Positions 1 through 9,579 of a stretch of DNA of 64,000 nt are shown in pieces. The first letter of the stretch is position 1. The number at the start of each line of letters is the position of its first letter. The stretch comes from Pogona vitticeps (lineage: Eukaryota; Chordata; Lepidosauria; Squamata; Agamidae): NCBI RefSeq assembly GCF_051106095.1, contig NC_135783.1:324244822-324308821 (forward strand). Reading direction: 5' to 3'. A program made the position numbers and the translations under genes. Under the pieces are notes generated by a model. That model was not told the DNA's origin, ran no database searches, and worked only from the letters and a program-made list of their open reading frames with translations.

Positions 1-822
1 CCTTCTTGCAAAATGCAGTGTCAGTCTCAGCTTTCTCACATGGGCCATGGTGACAGCTCCACAAATGACCATAATCTTGCCCACCTCCTTGCTCCCATAG
101 GCAAAATGGCATCAATAACAGGCTGTTTTATGCAGGATATTACTTATTTCAGTTCTCCTAGGTCATCTGAACCTAATGGGAAGCACCATCAATGAAATAC
201 CATTTTCTCCAAGCTGGGTAACTGCCTGGTTTTGACAGTTGTGAAGGTGGAACATTATGTGCATGCTAATTCAGTCATCACCCCTATGCATATTTATACT
301 CGCAACACTGCGTTATTGTACATCAAAGGGGACATCTGTATTTATATATTTCTTCTTCGGTATTCAAGACATAAAGAGAGTCATTTTATAGAGGAAAAAT
401 AGTACCAGCGAATGCAACAGCATTAACAGTGAAAAACTCACAGTCCTCCTGATTGGCCAGGAAACAGGCAACACAGAAGAGGTTCTTATTCAGTAGGTTC
501 AATGCAAAGTGACTAAACTTACAGTACATACCTTAAATAAAGTGGATAGGTTTTTTTTAAAAAAAAAACACCTTAAAATTACACAATAGAATAAGTTAAA
601 CTCAGAACTAAGAGACAGGAATGTCAGTGTTGAATTCCTGGCTCTCACATTTTCTGTGCTAAATAGCTCAAATAGCTCATGCCCTCACAATCTTCCAACA
701 AGCGTTTGGCAAATCTTATCCCAGGTCCCTTCTTGATGAGCAGTGGAAAACCGAGGTCTTGCCTTCAGAGAACTCGTCTACCAGCAACATCCCCTTCCAC
801 GACTTTAGTCTCACAAACCCAC
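1..822 (-). other. DIO2: DIO2 intron 1, 5' part
   Basis: This stretch follows the splice donor of DIO2 exon 1 on the minus strand. The exon ends in CAG at 825-823 and the intron starts GTGGGT at 822-817, a good donor. In other vertebrates one intron separates the anchor-coding exon from the exon with the catalytic core, so this should be the first 0.8 kb of that intron. I see no further exon and no recognisable repeat here apart from short T/A runs near 545-570. Confidence 0.8.
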
Positions 823-1044
823 CTGTTTGTAGGCATCCAAGAGGAAGCTGTTCCAGACACAGCGCAGCCCCTCTGAGGTGAGCATCCTTCGCCACTCTCC
901 ACGTGCAGCCTTGGAGCGACTCAGAAGAAGCACCATGTGCTTCAAGAGGACCACCGAGTCATAGAGGGCAAGAAAGAGGCAGTTGGAGAAAAAAACGGGC
1001 AGGATTTGCAGAGTGATCAACAGGTCCACGCTTAACAGACCCAT
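823..1044 (-). CDS. DIO2: DIO2 coding exon 1: type 2 iodothyronine deiodinase, N-terminal part
   Basis: Type 2 deiodinase converts the prohormone T4 to active T3 by outer-ring deiodination; it is a selenoenzyme of the endoplasmic reticulum membrane with its active site facing the cytosol. The 74 codons seen begin MGLLSVDLLITLQILPVFF and end LLDAYKQ, recognised from memory as almost the same as mammalian and bird DIO2. Residues about 6-42 form the hydrophobic anchor; the basic stretch RSKAARGEWRR and the motif MLTSEGLRCVW follow. The start codon has A at -3 and G at +4, a strong context. The open frame runs five codons past the CAG, but the donor and the known intron position at about codon 74-75 end the exon at 823. 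The thioredoxin-fold core, the selenocysteine codon, the instability loop and the 3' SECIS element belong to exon 2, outside the window. No frame damage is seen, so the gene looks functional. Confidence 0.95.
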
Positions 1045-1071
1045 CTTGCTCGCTGGCTTCTTTGCTGCCCT

Positions 1072-1101
1072 TCAGAGGCTCGCTTTGAGTTCCCTCGTCA
1101 T
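1072..1101 (-). other. Upstream ORF 1 in the DIO2 leader (9 codons)
   Basis: An ATG at 1101-1099 opens a reading frame MTRELKASL that stops at TGA (1074-1072), 27 nt before the DIO2 start. In mammals, short ORFs in the DIO2 leader lower its translation. This is the upstream ORF nearest to the main start, so it is the likeliest to matter. Confidence 0.6.
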
Positions 1102-1172
1102 GCCCTGTGTCCTCCTCAAAAAATAATAGTAATGATAAAATAAAGAAGGATACAAGAAATCACAAGTGTTTC

Positions 1173-1208
1173 TTAAAAACTCATGGTTGCCTCTGTCTCC
1201 TCTCTCAT
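1173..1208 (-). other. Upstream ORF 2 in the DIO2 leader (11 codons)
   Basis: An ATG at 1208-1206 gives MREETEATMSF then TAA. A second ATG in the same frame at 1184-1182 gives the 3-codon ORF MSF. Another tiny ORF (ATG AGT TAG) starts at 1597. Together these make a set of four upstream start codons before the main ATG. Confidence 0.55.
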
Positions 1209-1717
1209 AAAGTTGTCTCAGTGCGGCAGGCGCTGCTTTAAAAAAAAGTTTCTTAAAAAAAAAACCCTGCCAGCGCGAAATCTTTCCACCCTGAACTGCT
1301 TTTAATTTTTCAGAAACTCTAAGTCAACCTACTGTTGTTGTTTCTCCTTAGCCAGTAGCCCTTTTCAGTCTGCTTGAGAGAACAAGAGAGAGCGCTAGCC
1401 TGCCAATTCCCGGCAGTTCTAAAACTGTAGCAGAACTGCTAACTTTCCTCTAACTCTGAGCTATTTAAGCACTAAGCAGTTCTCTCGTTCCTTATCACCA
1501 AAGCTATCAGGTGAACAATACTCTCTCTCTCTCGCTGTTGGTTCGGGGAGGTGCGGAAACTCTCTGTACACAAACTTTCTGTACTTCTCTAACTCATCCC
1601 TCCTCTCTTTCTCCCTTTCTGCCACTCTTCTGTCTCCCTCCCTCCCTCTCTCCCTCTCACTATCTGCCTGTGGTACGAAGCGCTTTCCCTCTGGAGTCCT
1701 AGCTCGGTTCCCTCAAG

Positions 1718-1726
1718 CCTTTTATA
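1718..1726 (-). promoter_or_regulatory. DIO2 TATA box
   Basis: The minus strand reads TATAAAAGG. It lies 58 bp downstream of a perfect cAMP response element and about 675 bp before the start codon. The cap site would be expected near 1690-1697. Confidence 0.75.
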
Positions 1727-1739
1727 CATTCCCTGGCTA

Positions 1740-1750
1740 ATTGCTGCAAT
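1740..1750. promoter_or_regulatory. C/EBP-like inverted half-sites between CRE and TATA
   Basis: The 11-mer ATTGCTGCAAT is two C/EBP half-sites (ATTGC and GCAAT) in inverted order around one base. The consensus palindrome ATTGCGCAAT has no spacer, so the fit is imperfect. The site lies 14 bp upstream of the TATA box. C/EBP control of the chicken DIO2 promoter is known from the literature; binding here is inference. Confidence 0.35.
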
Positions 1751-1783
1751 AGAGAAATGAAACCCTAATCTTAGTAAAGATCT

Positions 1784-1791
1784 TGACGTCA
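1784..1791. promoter_or_regulatory. DIO2 cAMP response element (CRE)
   Basis: The sequence is the perfect palindrome TGACGTCA. It sits about 90 bp upstream of the predicted cap site, where the functional CRE of human and rat DIO2 lies. In mammals this site links adrenergic and other cAMP signals to T3 production, for example in brown fat. The full site here suggests that cAMP control is older than mammals. Confidence 0.75.
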
Positions 1792-1800
1792 ATGTAAAAG

Positions 1801-2570
1801 AGGGCTTTACTTTGGCCAGGACGGCAGTGAATAGAAAAGTAAAATTCTCAAAACTCTCGCCCCCCCTCTCTTTTTTTTTAAACTCGGGAAAGAAAAAGAG
1901 AGTGGGAACCTTCCTTTGTTGTATTTTTAAAAAAACCTCTAGATACCTTTGATTTGTTTTTCCTTTTCAAATATGCTTTCAAACTTTGGAAAATATTTTC
2001 TTATGACGTGGAAAGTGACACAGAAGCAGGGTTTTCTATTGTTTAGAAAGATGTTTCCCCCCCCCTCCACTCTCTGGTGTTTTGTGTTTTTTTTTTTAAT
2101 TATTATTTTGTCCTTTTGTATTTTCCAGGAAAGTGCTGATGCATCCTAGAAAATGGCATAGTTTGGTATGGTTCCTTCCCACAAACATCAGGCACAAAAG
2201 TGTGTTCTGTTTTCAGTGTCTTTTTTATCCCTCTTCCTGGTATTTAAGGAAAGGCAAGGAACACCCAGGTCTGACTTCATCTGCTGATCTGGAGAGGAAA
2301 TAAAAGGGGAGGAAGTAAGATTTTTAACTAAGATTTGATTTGAAACTGAACTTCATCTATGAAACACAGAGTTCGGAATTCAGAGCTGATACAAAGTTGG
2401 TGGTTCAGACATCTCAATAATAAAGCTACAAGGAGTCTCACTGATTTGTTAAGTATCTATTGGGGTTTTTGAGGGGAGCTACCCATATGTCTGGTCTATG
2501 AGTAGCCCCTGGCCCATCCCCAACTCAGGGCCAATAGTTATACTGTATTATTATATGTGCATGGGTATAT
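1801..2570. other. DIO2 upstream flank, no gene seen
   Basis: This proximal flank holds homopolymer runs (C-rich at 1859-1867 and 2056-2064, T-rich at 1869-1880 and 2088-2098) and otherwise unique sequence. Further transcription factor sites are likely but cannot be picked out safely by eye. Confidence 0.4.
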
Positions 2571-2574
2571 AAGT

Positions 2575-2675
2575 GAATCATTACCTGTGCCTATTTTACA
2601 GATTGGGGAAATGACACTGACAGGCAGTGAGCTATCTATAGCCACTATGAAGTCAGAATTTGAATCTAGAGCACT
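2575..2675 (-). repeat. MIR/CORE-SINE remnant
   Basis: The plus strand reads like the reverse complement of an old MIR-type SINE: the TTTTACAGATTGGGGAAATGA block, then AGTGAGCTA, CTATAGCCACTATGAAGTCAGAATTTGAATC. Several positions differ from the consensus I remember, as expected of an ancient copy. It lies about 0.8 kb upstream of the DIO2 CRE. Confidence 0.5.
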
Positions 2676-3149
2676 ACTTGGAACGAACATAAAGCGAAGT
2701 GATTATTAAATAACAGTCCCACCTGTCTACCTTCACAGCTGACTCACATACAAATCCAGCTGTTAATCCCAATTAGAGTAGCCCCACTGAATCACTATGA
2801 TTGACACAGGTGTTGATTTACCATTCAACAATGCATCCAGTGGGACAAGTTTAGCTAGAACTTTCAACTATATTTAGAGCTGCATGATTACAGGATTTTC
2901 CTGTAGATAGGACACTCAAAAGGGCAAGGAACAGGATAAACCTATCTCATTATCTCACTTTCATTTCAGACAATTACCCCCAAAGAGGCCTCTTCTTAAA
3001 AATTATATTTTCAAAACAGCAACATGTTAAGAGTACATGCCGTATAAAATGAAACTTGGATTCTTCTTCCTCAGAAATATATTCTGAGCTAAACTCTTTT
3101 CCACTTCTTGGAATTGTCCATAAAATCATTAACACTACAGTATGTTCCT

Positions 3150-3215
3150 GTCTTTGAGACTAAGTTCGCTGTGATCAGATGTGACTCAACGGCAGAAACA
3201 ACTTATTGTAGACAA
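3150..3215 (+). repeat. 3' tail of a tRNA-derived SINE
   Basis: The block GAGACTAAGTTCGCTGTGATC followed by AGATGTGACTCAACGGCAG matches the end of a reptile SINE of the form 'CGCTGTAAGTCAGAAGCGACTTGACGGCA'. It directly precedes another SINE head at 3222. The family assignment is from memory. Confidence 0.4.
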
Positions 3216-3221
3216 ACAAAC

Positions 3222-3330
3222 ATAAAGCCTCGTGGTGCAATGGTTAAACTGCAGTACTGCAGCCAAAACTCTGCTTGCAATCTGGAGCCAATCCCAGGTA
3301 GCAGGCTCAATAACTTGGCATGGTTTATTA
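3222..3330 (+). repeat. MIR-like tRNA SINE with A/B boxes, 5' half
   Basis: It starts AAGCCTCGTGGTGCAATGGTT, followed by TGCAGTACTGCAG and then the B-box region AGCCAATCCCAGGTAGCAGGCTCAA. The same head is seen at 30,771, 35,941 and (reversed) 58,655. The 3' half is missing here. Confidence 0.65.
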
Positions 3331-3689
3331 CAACTAACTAAAAAGCGCCAGGGCATATCTCTGTTATGCGCTTTGTTATGCCAGACTTCACTACCAAAAT
3401 GTACCTCAGGATCTCATCAATTAGCTGCAATTACCCACAGCAGATTATGCAAACCTTATGTGAATACTGACTGGCCAGCATGTTTGAGGAAACTATTCAC
3501 AAGGCCAGCAACCAATGAGTCCTGGGTTTTAAGCCCCTTCCTGTTGTCCTCATTTTCTGTGTTCTCAAGAGAGTAAAGCTGATCTTTGCCTCAGGATTAA
3601 CCATTAATGTAACACTATGGAGGATGTTCATTTCACTAGTCTTACATGGGCAGCTTCAGGAAACACCTCTGATCACCTACTGAGACCAT

Positions 3690-3840
3690 AAAAACCATGT
3701 GGTTTAGTGGTTAGAGGACAGCTGTGGCTGTCCAAATGCTGTTTTACAATCCTCTGTCCAGAAATTATGATGGAAGGTAAGTGTTGCAGTCTAATAATTG
3801 GAGGGCCCCATGTTCCTCATTCCTAAATTAATGTGATTGA
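3690..3840 (+). repeat. Possible detached SINE head and unassigned spacer
   Basis: The string TGTGGTTTAGTGGTTAGAGGA resembles the tRNA-like A-box head of a SINE whose body appears at 3982, on the far side of an L2 tail. The link between the two parts is an inference. Confidence 0.25.
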
Positions 3841-3884
3841 TTACGAGTCGCCCGGAGTAGACTTCAGTCTAGATGGGCAGGGTA

Positions 3885-3928
<44 letters not shown>

Positions 3929-3979
3929 ATGAACGAATGAACGAATGAACGAATGAACGAATGAACAAACAAACAAACA
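3840..3979 (+). repeat. L2-type LINE 3' end with complex microsatellite tail
   Basis: The 3' terminus reads GAGTCGCCCGGAGTAGACTT and AGATGGGCAGGGTATTAAAT, then (AAAT)n to 3930, (GAACGAAT)n to about 3966 and (AAAC)n to 3979. The GGGCGG-like box followed by an AAAT tail is the usual end of squamate L2-type elements, seen again at 9,580, 12,990 and 57,840. Confidence 0.65.
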
Positions 3980-3981
3980 CA

Positions 3982-4145
3982 ACTAGGGAGAAAGACTCAG
4001 GTCCAAATCCACAGTGAACCATGAAAATCTGTGGCTGGCGTTGGGCCGATCACTTTCTCTTACTCTAATCTTTTGTGAAGATTGTGAAGAAGAGCAATGG
4101 TGAATAACCTCCCTTGAGCACCCTGGATGAAAGGTGGCACACAAT
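3982..4145 (+). repeat. tRNA-derived SINE body (MIR-like, L2-like 3' end)
   Basis: The order matches a common squamate SINE: ACTCAGGTCCAAATCC, then CCATGAAAATCTGTGGCTGG, CGTTGGGCCGATCACT, CTCTTACTCTAATC, GTGAAGAAGAGCAATGG, and last CTTGAGCACCCTGGATGAAA with GGTGG. The 5' head is absent or lies at 3690, separated by the L2 tail. Confidence 0.55.
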
Positions 4146-4149
4146 GACA

Positions 4150-5440
4150 GGAGATAATAATGCAAGACTTGCACGGATCTTCTGTTGCCCCGTCAAAGGA
4201 CAGCTGGGAATCCAGTCAAAGTGAGGAACTCGTCCTTGTTTATTACCTGAAAGTGTGGAAACCCATCAGAAGGGAGGGAGGGAGGAAGAATACCCTGTGG
4301 TTCTGTCAGGATATTTATTTTTCAGCTGCAAAAAGAATCAAGAGATTGTATGGGAGATAATTGAGTTTGTTAAGGAATTGGATCTCATCAACCTATTTTG
4401 ATTTTCTTCCCAAGCGCATTTTATCCTCCTCTGAATCATAGCATGCAATTTGCATTCTGTCATATTCAAATTGGCACATGTATAAAGGACTGTTGGTATA
4501 GCAGAAATTACAGGGAGAAGGCACAATGCAATGTCATTGTGTCAAACAGGTTTTGACTTTAGTTTAATGGTGTCCAAATCTGTCCCTGGTAATTCACTGA
4601 AAGAACAGTTTTCACCTTTCCCTATCATTCTCCCCAAAGGCAGGTCAGTGACTTTGTCCAACACAATATACTGGGAGAAGGAGGGTGGCATGAATCAAGC
4701 CTGCTCTTTTTTTCTGCATAACTCAACCTTGGAATCCATTTCTTTGGTCATGCTAGAATATGACATACAGAAACAGCTCAAGAACAGGCAGTCAAGACCA
4801 ATGAAACGTCTTCCACTTCTAACACAAGGAGAAAGTGCACAGCCTGTACATCATGAACATCTGCAGAAGTGAGTAGTAGGGTAAACACCATTATTTATTC
4901 ATCTAGAAGAGGAAACGTGTGTACTTGTGACCTGAGGAACACCATTAAGTAGGGAATAAAGTTGCTTCTCCCATTCTGGGTGACTTCAAGAAGTAGATTT
5001 CATTCCCTTTTTATTATGTCTCTGATTCTAAGACTCGATTGAGATAAGAATCCAGAACCCTGAAATTGTATCCTGTCTACTGTGCGATACCACAATGACT
5101 CTTTCTTTCACCTCTGGAACAGGTAACAAGTTGACTGAGACAGAGACATTGTACAAACTGTACTTTCAGCAGAGACACTATATTCTCAGAAATGTTGCTC
5201 TGCAAAGCTGTGACATAGAGTTGAGAAATATGGCCATCCTCGGATTCAGTTCTGGGAAAAGTGGAGGGTGATATTTGCTGTTTATATGCTTCTGATTTGT
5301 TTAACAATTATGTTGTTTAACTGCATTATACCTGCAGCATGTTTTAATCTTTCCATGCCACTAGTGTACTGCCTGATATCTGTTAACTGCAGCTTTAAAA
5401 CACAGCTGAAGTAACTATAATTAAATTATACACAGCACAT
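4150..5440. other. Intergenic stretch, nothing recognised
   Basis: There is an open frame of 113 codons at 4531-4872, but it has no family resemblance I know and no gene context. I treat it as chance. Confidence 0.35.
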
Positions 5441-5467
5441 ACACACACAAAATTATTATTTTATAAT

Positions 5468-5520
5468 TAACTTGCCTTGGGTCCTTTTAAGGAGAAAAAC
5501 ATTTTAACAACAACAACAAT
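5468..5520 (+). repeat. L2-type LINE 3' terminal fragment
   Basis: The block AACTTGCCTTGGGTCCTTTT, AAGGAGAAA and an ACA-rich tail (AACAACAACAACAAT) is the L2-type end also seen at 11,208-11,275. The rest of the element is absent. Confidence 0.55.
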
Positions 5521-5684
5521 AGTACTACTACCATCACCACTACAACCAAATTGTCTGCTAGGGTGTAAAATGTTCTCTCTCATGCCAGAAATATTATGAA
5601 TGTCTGCTGTTGGGAGCTCAGCAGATGGTGGTGAAGTCTTTTCATTGTGGAATTTACTTTAGTCAGTGAAGGACCAATTGGTAC

Positions 5685-5990
5685 ATGTTTTGATTTGTAA
5701 AACTCTAAACAGCTTGGGGCTATAATATCTGTAAAACCCCACCACCACCCAGTACAAGCCTGGCCAGAATCTGAGATCTTCAACAGAGGCCCTATTGCAT
5801 GCCCCATCATCTCAAGAGGCTAAGATGGTGAATATAGGAGGAGAACCTCCTATACTATACTTTTTAATAACAATAAATAAATAAATAACATAAACCATTT
5901 TCTACAAAAACAACATCAACTGTGCAACTCTCTCCCGAGGGAGGTCAGTCTGGCTCCCTCCTTATATCTAAAAACTTTAAGCAAAGAGAT
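5685..5990 (+). repeat. Decayed L2-type LINE fragment (end of ORF2)
   Basis: Two blocks match the end of L2-type ORF2: TAAAACTCTAAACAGCTTGG (5698-5717), compare the block at 9431-9450, and CAACTCTCTCCCGAGGGAGG, TCAGTCTGGCTCCCTCC (5924-5961), compare 'LWNSLPREVRLAPSL'. The pieces are in order and in the same orientation, with heavy decay between them. Confidence 0.5.
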
Positions 5991-5999
5991 AAATTAATA

Positions 6000-8900
6000 T
6001 CCAACTTTCCTGCTTTTTTATGTTGTATTCAAATAATATTCTGCTATGAAGACACACACGCTTCTAAAACACACACATACCTTTAGTTGCTTTGAAAGTT
6101 CACAGAGCTAGTAATGTGGCTTATTGTTTTAAATAAACATATACTGTACATGGATTTTCATAATGGGAAACCAAATATGTATTTTATTGCAGGACAAGGT
6201 GTTACCCAACGTGAAACGACAGGCTGCCCTCCATCTGATTGCACATCTCCCAGTTTCTACCAAATATTTCTTACAAACAGTTATCTCCAGTTTGATTATG
6301 ACAGGCTTTAGCTGCCTGCTTTTCCTCTTCTGCTTATTCTTCCTACCAGTGCTGGTCTGCAGTGGGGGATGGGAGAGAACAAGAGGTACATAACCAGCCC
6401 CATTTGCCAGGATGAAAACCTTGCAGCCGACAATGACATGCTCCCTCCTCTAGAGGTCACACTTGGCACTACAAGAGGTTGAGAGCAAAAGACCAGCAGA
6501 TATGAATAATAATTATTCATGTGCCTTTCGAACTTGTTAGCCCTGCACTAATTTCACTAAGAAGCATACAGAAGCATCTGAACACTTAGTATTACCTCAC
6601 CCCTATCCTTCAGGTTCTTTACATGGCTGGACAAGATGTGACACTCAGTTGTCTCCAGCCAAATAAGAAAACGAATTCACTGGGCCCAAAGACCCATCTG
6701 GCTTATCTTCAGAGACCTTGATCATGGCTACAGTTGAGGAAACAACCTGATGGATATATACAGGATGCACTTGCAACCAGGAATTTAAATGAACTGAATT
6801 ATTCTGAACGTAAGGGTTACTACTGTATTGGTTATACCCTTTTACTGGCCTGGCTTCTATGCCTTCTTTAGCGGAACTTTGACAAAGGTTTTGCAAGTAA
6901 AGTTTCTACTAGCATGGTGGAGAAAGCTGTCCCTTCTTGATTCCTGGGTGACACAGTGCTATTAAAGGCCAGTGAGCCATACCAAGGGGGAAAAATAGCA
7001 AACAGGTCAGGTCGTTATGAACATAGGCGTCAGGCTGTTTTAGATAAACAAACGAGAAACATAAATGATGAGAGAAGTCAAGATTACTGTGCCTTGCGCA
7101 GTGATTCACAAAGAGCAAATTATCGCATAATACTTGGGTTCAATTAACAAATGGCTTTTCTCTACAAATCTCTACATGAATGCACAGAATGTTGCTCACA
7201 ACAGCCTCTGGGCCTTCAGAATTATCTATGCAGATAGGTCTCTGTTGAGAAAAATATATGGCAATATTTATTGAATTCTACATAATGTAGAGAAGACTTT
7301 CCCTGTCATGGGTCCCCTTCTGTTGTACTACACGTCTCATCATATCTGATCATTGGCTGTGGTGGTTGGGAGGACGATGGTGTCTGAGGAAACAACTATG
7401 GGGAAAACGCATAGATGTAACCTTCCTTCCTTTACCTCCCTTTTCTGATCTTGAAATCTACTGATCCCTTTTACTATACCATCTTGGTGTCCAATCATGA
7501 GGGTATGTAGGGGGATGTTCCTTGGAGCACACAACCACAGAATTTGAATCTCCAGGAAATATTTGCTTATAGCAGAATCGCAGTCTCTCGTTGAGACTAT
7601 GTTTTAATAGCCATGGTTCAGCAGATATGGAGTAATTTAAAATCTATTAAGGCATTAGTCTCTCTCACACAGAGAAAATTATTTTACTGGTTTTAAAGGT
7701 ATGTTGTTAAACATTGCTATCCAAAGACTCCAGGAAGGTAGAAGTTAAACATTTAAATAAACAAGCGAATACACAAGAGTCTAAGATATTGCTGCAGTTC
7801 AAATATGCAGGTGCCTATGTTACTGCCAGAAATTCATGTTATGGAATTTGTTCATCTGTGTTCTTGATACCTTTGGCGAGACATGAGGAATTGCAGGTAT
7901 AATGCTAGTGTTTCTTGGGATTAATCCAGACAATTACTCACCTCAAGCATTTGGCATAACTTTACTTTAAGGAAAACACTGATATTCTCAATCCACACAT
8001 AGGTGTCCAAACAACTCTCAGAGTAATTTCCAATTCACAATAGGGACTGTTTAGCCAATTTTAGCACTTAACCTCAACAATTTGCCAGTACCCATCACAG
8101 AAATTGGTATGATGCATGCTCCACTAGAAAAACCCTTTTGATTTTCACCTTTGCTTCTGATTGGTATTGATTCTTGACCAAGCCATGCTTTTATATGTAA
8201 AGCAATTGGAATTTTGACTGGTCATCTGATTCAGTCATCATAATATTGGAATATGTTATGCTGGACCTTATCCTTCTGCTGCTATTTTGTTTCCTTTAAA
8301 GTACAGTAAGGTTTCACCAAGGAAGCATTTTTTAAATAAAGTACCTATTCAATGTGATATGGTCAAATGGTTCCATGGATTCCTTCCCCTCACAATTGTC
8401 TTTTTTAGTCCTTCAGTGAGAAGATATAGGCTGCAATAAGAACTGAAGATGGAGGAATTAGAGCTAGTAATAATATATCCAAAGTATCCAGTGGGAAGAG
8501 TCTTTTAATCACAGAGAAGGATCAAAATCCAGTGGCACAGGACACACTCTTTGTGCAAAAGATCTGGAATCAGACCCTGCCATCTCCAGTCAAAATGGAT
8601 CAAGCAATATCTAATGGGAAAGACCTTTGCCTGTGACCCTGAGAAACTGCTGCCAGTTAGAGCAGATGATATTAGGTTAGACTAACAAACAGTTTGACAT
8701 GATACAGATCAGAGCAAACTCTCTAAATAGTCTGACCTGGTATCCTAAATTCTCATTCCTGGGAGAGTTTGGGAGAGTTTCTCATATTGCCTGGGAAATT
8801 TAGGGAGAGACCATTCAAAAGGCAATTTTTGTCTGCTTTGTTTCTACCCATCCTGCATTTGAAGGTTGCATGCCATTAGCAATGCTACCTTTTAGAATTG

Positions 8901-9390
8901 ATGATGATGGTGATGATGATTAGTTGTTCTTTCACACAGGGGATGAACTTAGAACATTTAGTTGTTCTACGTCCATTCAGTTATTCCATGGCTTAGAGTT
9001 AGACTGATTTAGAATTGCAGCGATGCAGTTATATGCTTTCCCCTCCTTGTCTCTCTTGCTTGCCAGTCTCATGACTCTGGTTACTATTCTGGTTTTGCAT
9101 AGTTAAAGACCAACATCCACAATACAGTATACCTCTTTCTAGTGTTTCTGGAGGAGGCCTCTATTCTTAACAGATTCACTGTGGATGAAATATGGCTTAG
9201 ATGGACACAGTCTGGATTTGACAGCCAAACTTAGAATCCTCAGTATTAATGTTAATGTACTTGTATGTGTACCATATCCACAGTTGCAATACCATGCCAA
9301 CATTTCCAGAACAGGGGCATAGTTTTGAAGCCAGATGGTTGATTGGGGCTGGTTACAGGGAACACATAACATCCCCCCCGGTACAAGCAT
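6000..9390. other. Intergenic stretch, nothing recognised
   Basis: I see unique AT-rich sequence with a short GAT-type repeat near 8900-8922 and no exon-like frame with family resemblance. The part near 9300-9390 may be a degraded upstream portion of the L2 element that begins clearly at 9395. Confidence 0.35.
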
Positions 9391-9394
9391 CCAT

Positions 9395-9579
9395 TTCTGG
9401 ACACAATTCAATGTGCTGGTTCTAACCTATAAAGCCCTAAATAGCTTGGATCCAAGCTATCTCAAATTATGTCTCCGATTATGAGCCTGCTCAGGTGTTT
9501 GGATCAACAGGATCTCTAGATCCCACCACCTTCGCTGGTGCATTTGTTGAGGACATGGGAGAGGGCTTTCTCTATGGTA
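9395..9579 (+). mobile_element. L2-type LINE A, left part (split by LINE B)
   Basis: Reading plus, the ORF2 end is recognised in ATGTGCTGGTTCTAACCTAT, AAAGCCCTAAATAGCTTGG (VLVLTYKALNSLD-like) and then GGGAGAGGGCTTTCTCTATGGT (GRAFSM-like). The text breaks off at 9579 at the poly-TTTA tail of another element and resumes at about 10,918. The copy has frame damage and no start, so it is dead. Confidence 0.7.

Larger units (their letters stand above)
1045..1695 (-). other. DIO2: DIO2 5' untranslated region (predicted)
   Basis: The leader lies between the start codon and the expected cap site about 25-30 bp below the TATA box, giving about 650 nt. Mammalian DIO2 also has an unusually long leader with short upstream ORFs. 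The part near 1510-1670 is a long pyrimidine tract on the plus strand, so the RNA would be GA-rich there. The exact cap site is inferred, and I see no evidence for or against splicing within the leader. Confidence 0.6.

Noticed and set aside
811-822. Extra codons VGL after LLDAYKQ in the DIO2 exon frame
   Set aside because: They follow a good splice donor (CAG/GTGGGT) at the known intron position, so they are intron read-through.
1589-1792. Minus-strand open frame of 67 codons across the DIO2 TATA and CRE
   Set aside because: It lies in promoter and leader sequence, is driven by the GA-rich tract and resembles no protein.
4531-4872. Plus-strand open frame of 113 codons
   Set aside because: No family resemblance, no splice or promoter context; chance length is plausible in 64 kb.
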